Below are positions 7,801 to 8,664 of a stretch of 8,664 bases of DNA, in pieces. Under the pieces are notes generated by a model that did no database searches, was not told where the DNA came from, and worked only from the letters and a program-made list of their open reading frames with translations. The stretch lies in NCBI GenBank assembly GCA_043748455.1, contig JAYTNF010000228.1, positions 1-8,664 on the forward strand, written 5' to 3'. Numbering within the stretch: the stretch's first letter is position 1; each line of letters begins with the position of its first letter. Both the position numbers and the translations under genes were made by a program. Origin of the DNA: JAAFKA01 sp043748455 (GTDB lineage Bacteria; Bacteroidota; Bacteroidia; Cytophagales; Thermoflexibacteraceae).

Positions 7801-8612
7801 AATGCACCTGCAACTTGTCTAAACCAACTATATGAGTTTGCTGTGCCACTTACAGCTGTTCCAACAAGAACAGGGTCTCCTTCTTTAAATATTACAGTTG
7901 TGTCTACTGACAAACTATCTTGGGGAATATATTTAATAATGGCAATAGTAATATTTTTCTCCAAACTTGCAAAACCTAATTGATTATTATTGACTGCTAA
8001 CTCTGTAAAACCATTCGCAGTAGGAAAATCTGGCAAGTTTGACATTTTGTTAGTAGAGATATTAAACTGTTTTAGCTTTGCTAGGGAGGCAAAACCAGAT
8101 GCCAAAGTTCCTGAAAAAGAGTTGTTTTGTAAGTGCAATAATACAAGATTTGTAAAACTAGCAATACTTGCAGGAATGGCACCTGTCAATTTATTATTAT
8201 CTAATCGTAGTTCTGTAATAGACGTAAGCCCTGAAAAACCAGCTGGTAAAGTTCCTACAAGATTACGATTACTAAGCACCAAACTAATAACTCTGCGGCT
8301 CATAATATCGCCATCAATTTTCACACCTGCCCATTCATCAACACGTTTTTTTAAATCCCAAGGAGTTGTCCATGCTGCACCACCTGTTGCATTATAAAGT
8401 GCAACCAAAGCAAGTGAGTCTGGGCTAACCACAAGAGGTGCAATAAGGTTTTTTGTCCCTTTATTGACATCTTTACTGGATTTTTTTATGTTTTTATTTG
8501 GCTGATGGAAAATAGGAATTTTGTCATCTCTCCTTATTGTCGCAAAACTTTTCTGCCCAACTGTTCCTAAATATATGAACAACAAGGCTATCATAAATCT
8601 GATGTAAAGCAT
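4878..8612 (-). CDS. Large secreted LRR, Ig and tandem-repeat protein with CHU_C (T9SS type B) C-terminus
   Basis: A 1244-residue exported protein, probably a surface or matrix adhesin (inferred from architecture). In order: signal peptide 1-24 (ends KSFA); a cap region near 65-100 (DSLALVALYNATGG, then WTTPW); about five leucine-rich repeats (107-214) of the plant-like LxGxxP kind, such as NNKLTGAIP; one Ig-like domain (about 242-317, YSWFRQ and DAGSYQLRI); eight tandem domains of 89-110 residues (318-1079); a PKD/Ig-like domain (1080-1155); and a C-terminal 80-residue domain with ITPNGDGLNDVF, NRWG, WDG and LPTGVYFYVL. This last is the CHU_C or gliding-motility-associated C-terminal domain, a type B signal for the T9SS. 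The frame stays open to a TTG at 8642, but that codon overlaps the -7 promoter box, so the ATG at 8612 is preferred. There is no enzyme motif. The gene has its own terminator downstream. The binding partner is unknown. Confidence 0.92.
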   Translation of the reverse strand: MLYIRFMIALLFIYLGTVGQKSFATIRRDDKIPIFHQPNKNIKKSSKDVNKGTKNLIAPLVVSPDSLALVALYNATGGAAWTTPWDLKKRVDEWAGVKIDGDIMSRRVISLVLSNRNLVGTLPAGFSGLTSITELRLDNNKLTGAIPASIASFTNLVLLHLQNNSFSGTLASGFASLAKLKQFNISTNKMSNLPDFPTANGFTELAVNNNQLGFASLEKNITIAIIKYIPQDSLSVDTTVIFKEGDPVLVGTAVSGTANSYSWFRQVAGAFVAAPQSASSLTFADVTVADAGSYQLRITNSIVPGLTLIRRFIRLKVNACTVSKSSIKSSQTYCEGETLPTLTGDEAKSGIGMLAVKYQWQRSIDSTTWIDIGGQAKDYTITGITTTTWYRRLASDGRCKTDTTNKVKITFLKKFGNNIVSTAKLFLCDGTKPDSLKGTIPTGGDGKPQYLWQSSKNRTTWQDEDRTLSYLPIISVDTMYFRRIVSSKTCGKPDTSLILRIVVAKKLPKNEVSKDHFVCPSGDGIVMRDSITGFKVDSVSYKYAWQQSFDRTKWTRADTTKNQKDTLYYFTPTKITKTTYFRRLIKNGCDSILSNILKVDIHPKILNNTVTSSKSIICEGDTTGFLLSGTVPVGGGAKYKFAWESSLDKKSWNKRGDSLTLKSPAIADTTYFRRVVTSLCYIDTSNVVAVNYAYKFGRNDINEGSVSGSVNCVGDSTAVIKGTSPSKNASFKYQWVVSTDSINWATIDTTGLSVDTTKIKKRDYGVSRDFKVGKQVEGKYFFRRLVMNGCSVDSSNITLVEMVNPVLNNSIKGKGTFCIGDSLPTLVGTVPNGGGGNYKYEWQSSTDNKNWFLSGKEKNFKPQSLVRSTLFRRLAEGIQCGKDTSNVLQLRIINKLSNNKITDNQNICIGAVVKDTLRGTVAMGGDSTYTYIWQASTDTVWRSVASGKDFLPRDILQTTKYRRIVLSGCYGDTSNLIRITVNDRIRNNFILSAGQTICQGTKADTLRASKPIDGTDILKYQWQQSKDQRTWVDIPNANTQNLIFAKTPDATLFFRRVVTNQCFSDASPSERILVLPTPKITAGRDTIVNIGFAIRLQAGGGVKYLWSPKADFGEDSTAAEPLLRPLRTTEYIVKGYDKDTLGCVGYDTVLVVVADEPLTKAVDIITPNGDGLNDVFHIDGIDRYPDNLLIIVNRWGSEVYRKKNYKNEWDGTYGSDILPTGVYFYVLTVKGTSKFKQGAIHLLN
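5376..7661 (-). repeat. Array of eight diverged tandem protein domains inside the LRR/CHU_C gene
   Basis: Domains start at 7661, 7364, 7085, 6794, 6521, 6191, 5921 and 5654, and have 99, 93, 97, 91, 110, 90, 89 and 93 residues. Each has the pattern: mostly NN at the start, C-x-G, L-x-G-x-x-P-x-GG, Y-x-W-Q-x-S-x-D-x-x-x-W, a late FRR, and C-x-x-D-T-S-N. Two conserved cysteines per domain suggest one disulfide each. The copies are strongly diverged, so this is an old array. The fifth has an insertion of about 20 residues before FRR. The fold is probably Ig-like, as in other CHU_C-linked proteins; I cannot assign a named family. Confidence 0.85.
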
Positions 8613-8639
8613 AATTTTGATAGTGTAATTTAATTTCTG

Positions 8640-8647
8640 CAAATATA
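8640..8647 (-). promoter_or_regulatory. -7 promoter box of the LRR/CHU_C gene
   Basis: On the minus strand this reads TATATTTG, an exact match to TAnnTTTG. It lies 27 bp before the ATG triplet at 8612, so the transcript would have a leader of about 20 nt. A TTG occurs at 8662-8660, but only 12 bp away, too close for a normal -33 element; the true one could not be confirmed near the window edge. Confidence 0.6.
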
Positions 8648-8664
8648 CAGTTTTCCTTACAATA

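Noticed and set aside
7990..8397. Plus-strand open frame of 135 codons
   Set aside because: It is antisense to the leucine-rich repeat region, whose periodic sequence keeps the opposite frame free of stops.

Overview
The window looks like chromosomal DNA from a Bacteroidota bacterium, most likely a gliding or T9SS-bearing member such as the Cytophagales (the order is my inference). The evidence is AT-rich DNA without clear Shine-Dalgarno sites, exact matches to the Bacteroidota -7 promoter box TAnnTTTG, a DUF4290 gene (a family typical of this phylum), and two kinds of type IX secretion system (T9SS) C-terminal sorting domain.

Layout. Positions 1-701 (minus strand) hold a DUF4290 gene whose 3' end lies beyond the window. 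It diverges from guanylate kinase gmk (864-1433, plus strand), which is preceded by a possible 17-codon leader whose stop overlaps the gmk start. gmk converges on a minus-strand block of exported proteins. A 62-nt near-perfect palindrome (1566-1627) separates the two and should terminate transcription both ways. It covers the stop codon of the next gene.

The minus-strand block is read from high to low coordinates. At 4878-8612 is a 1244-residue secreted protein with leucine-rich repeats, an Ig-like domain, eight tandem two-cysteine domains and a CHU_C-type (T9SS type B) C-terminus. It has its own -7 box and its own terminator. A 342-bp gap follows, then a two-gene unit: a 176-residue lipoprotein of unknown family (4005-4535) and, 22 bp on, a 787-residue secreted M43-type zinc metalloprotease with a T9SS type A sorting domain (1619-3982).

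How the genes may work together: gmk makes GDP precursors and the DUF4290 protein is housekeeping of unknown role. The other three genes encode cell-surface or secreted proteins: a probable adhesin or matrix protein, a protease, and a lipoprotein that may accompany the protease. The most unusual non-coding signal is a 47-bp sequence present identically at 1568-1614 and 4799-4845. Each copy combines a run of three different stop codons with a terminator hairpin, including an identical loop, and follows the 3' end of a T9SS cargo gene. I see no CRISPR array, tRNA, rRNA, transposase or defence system.
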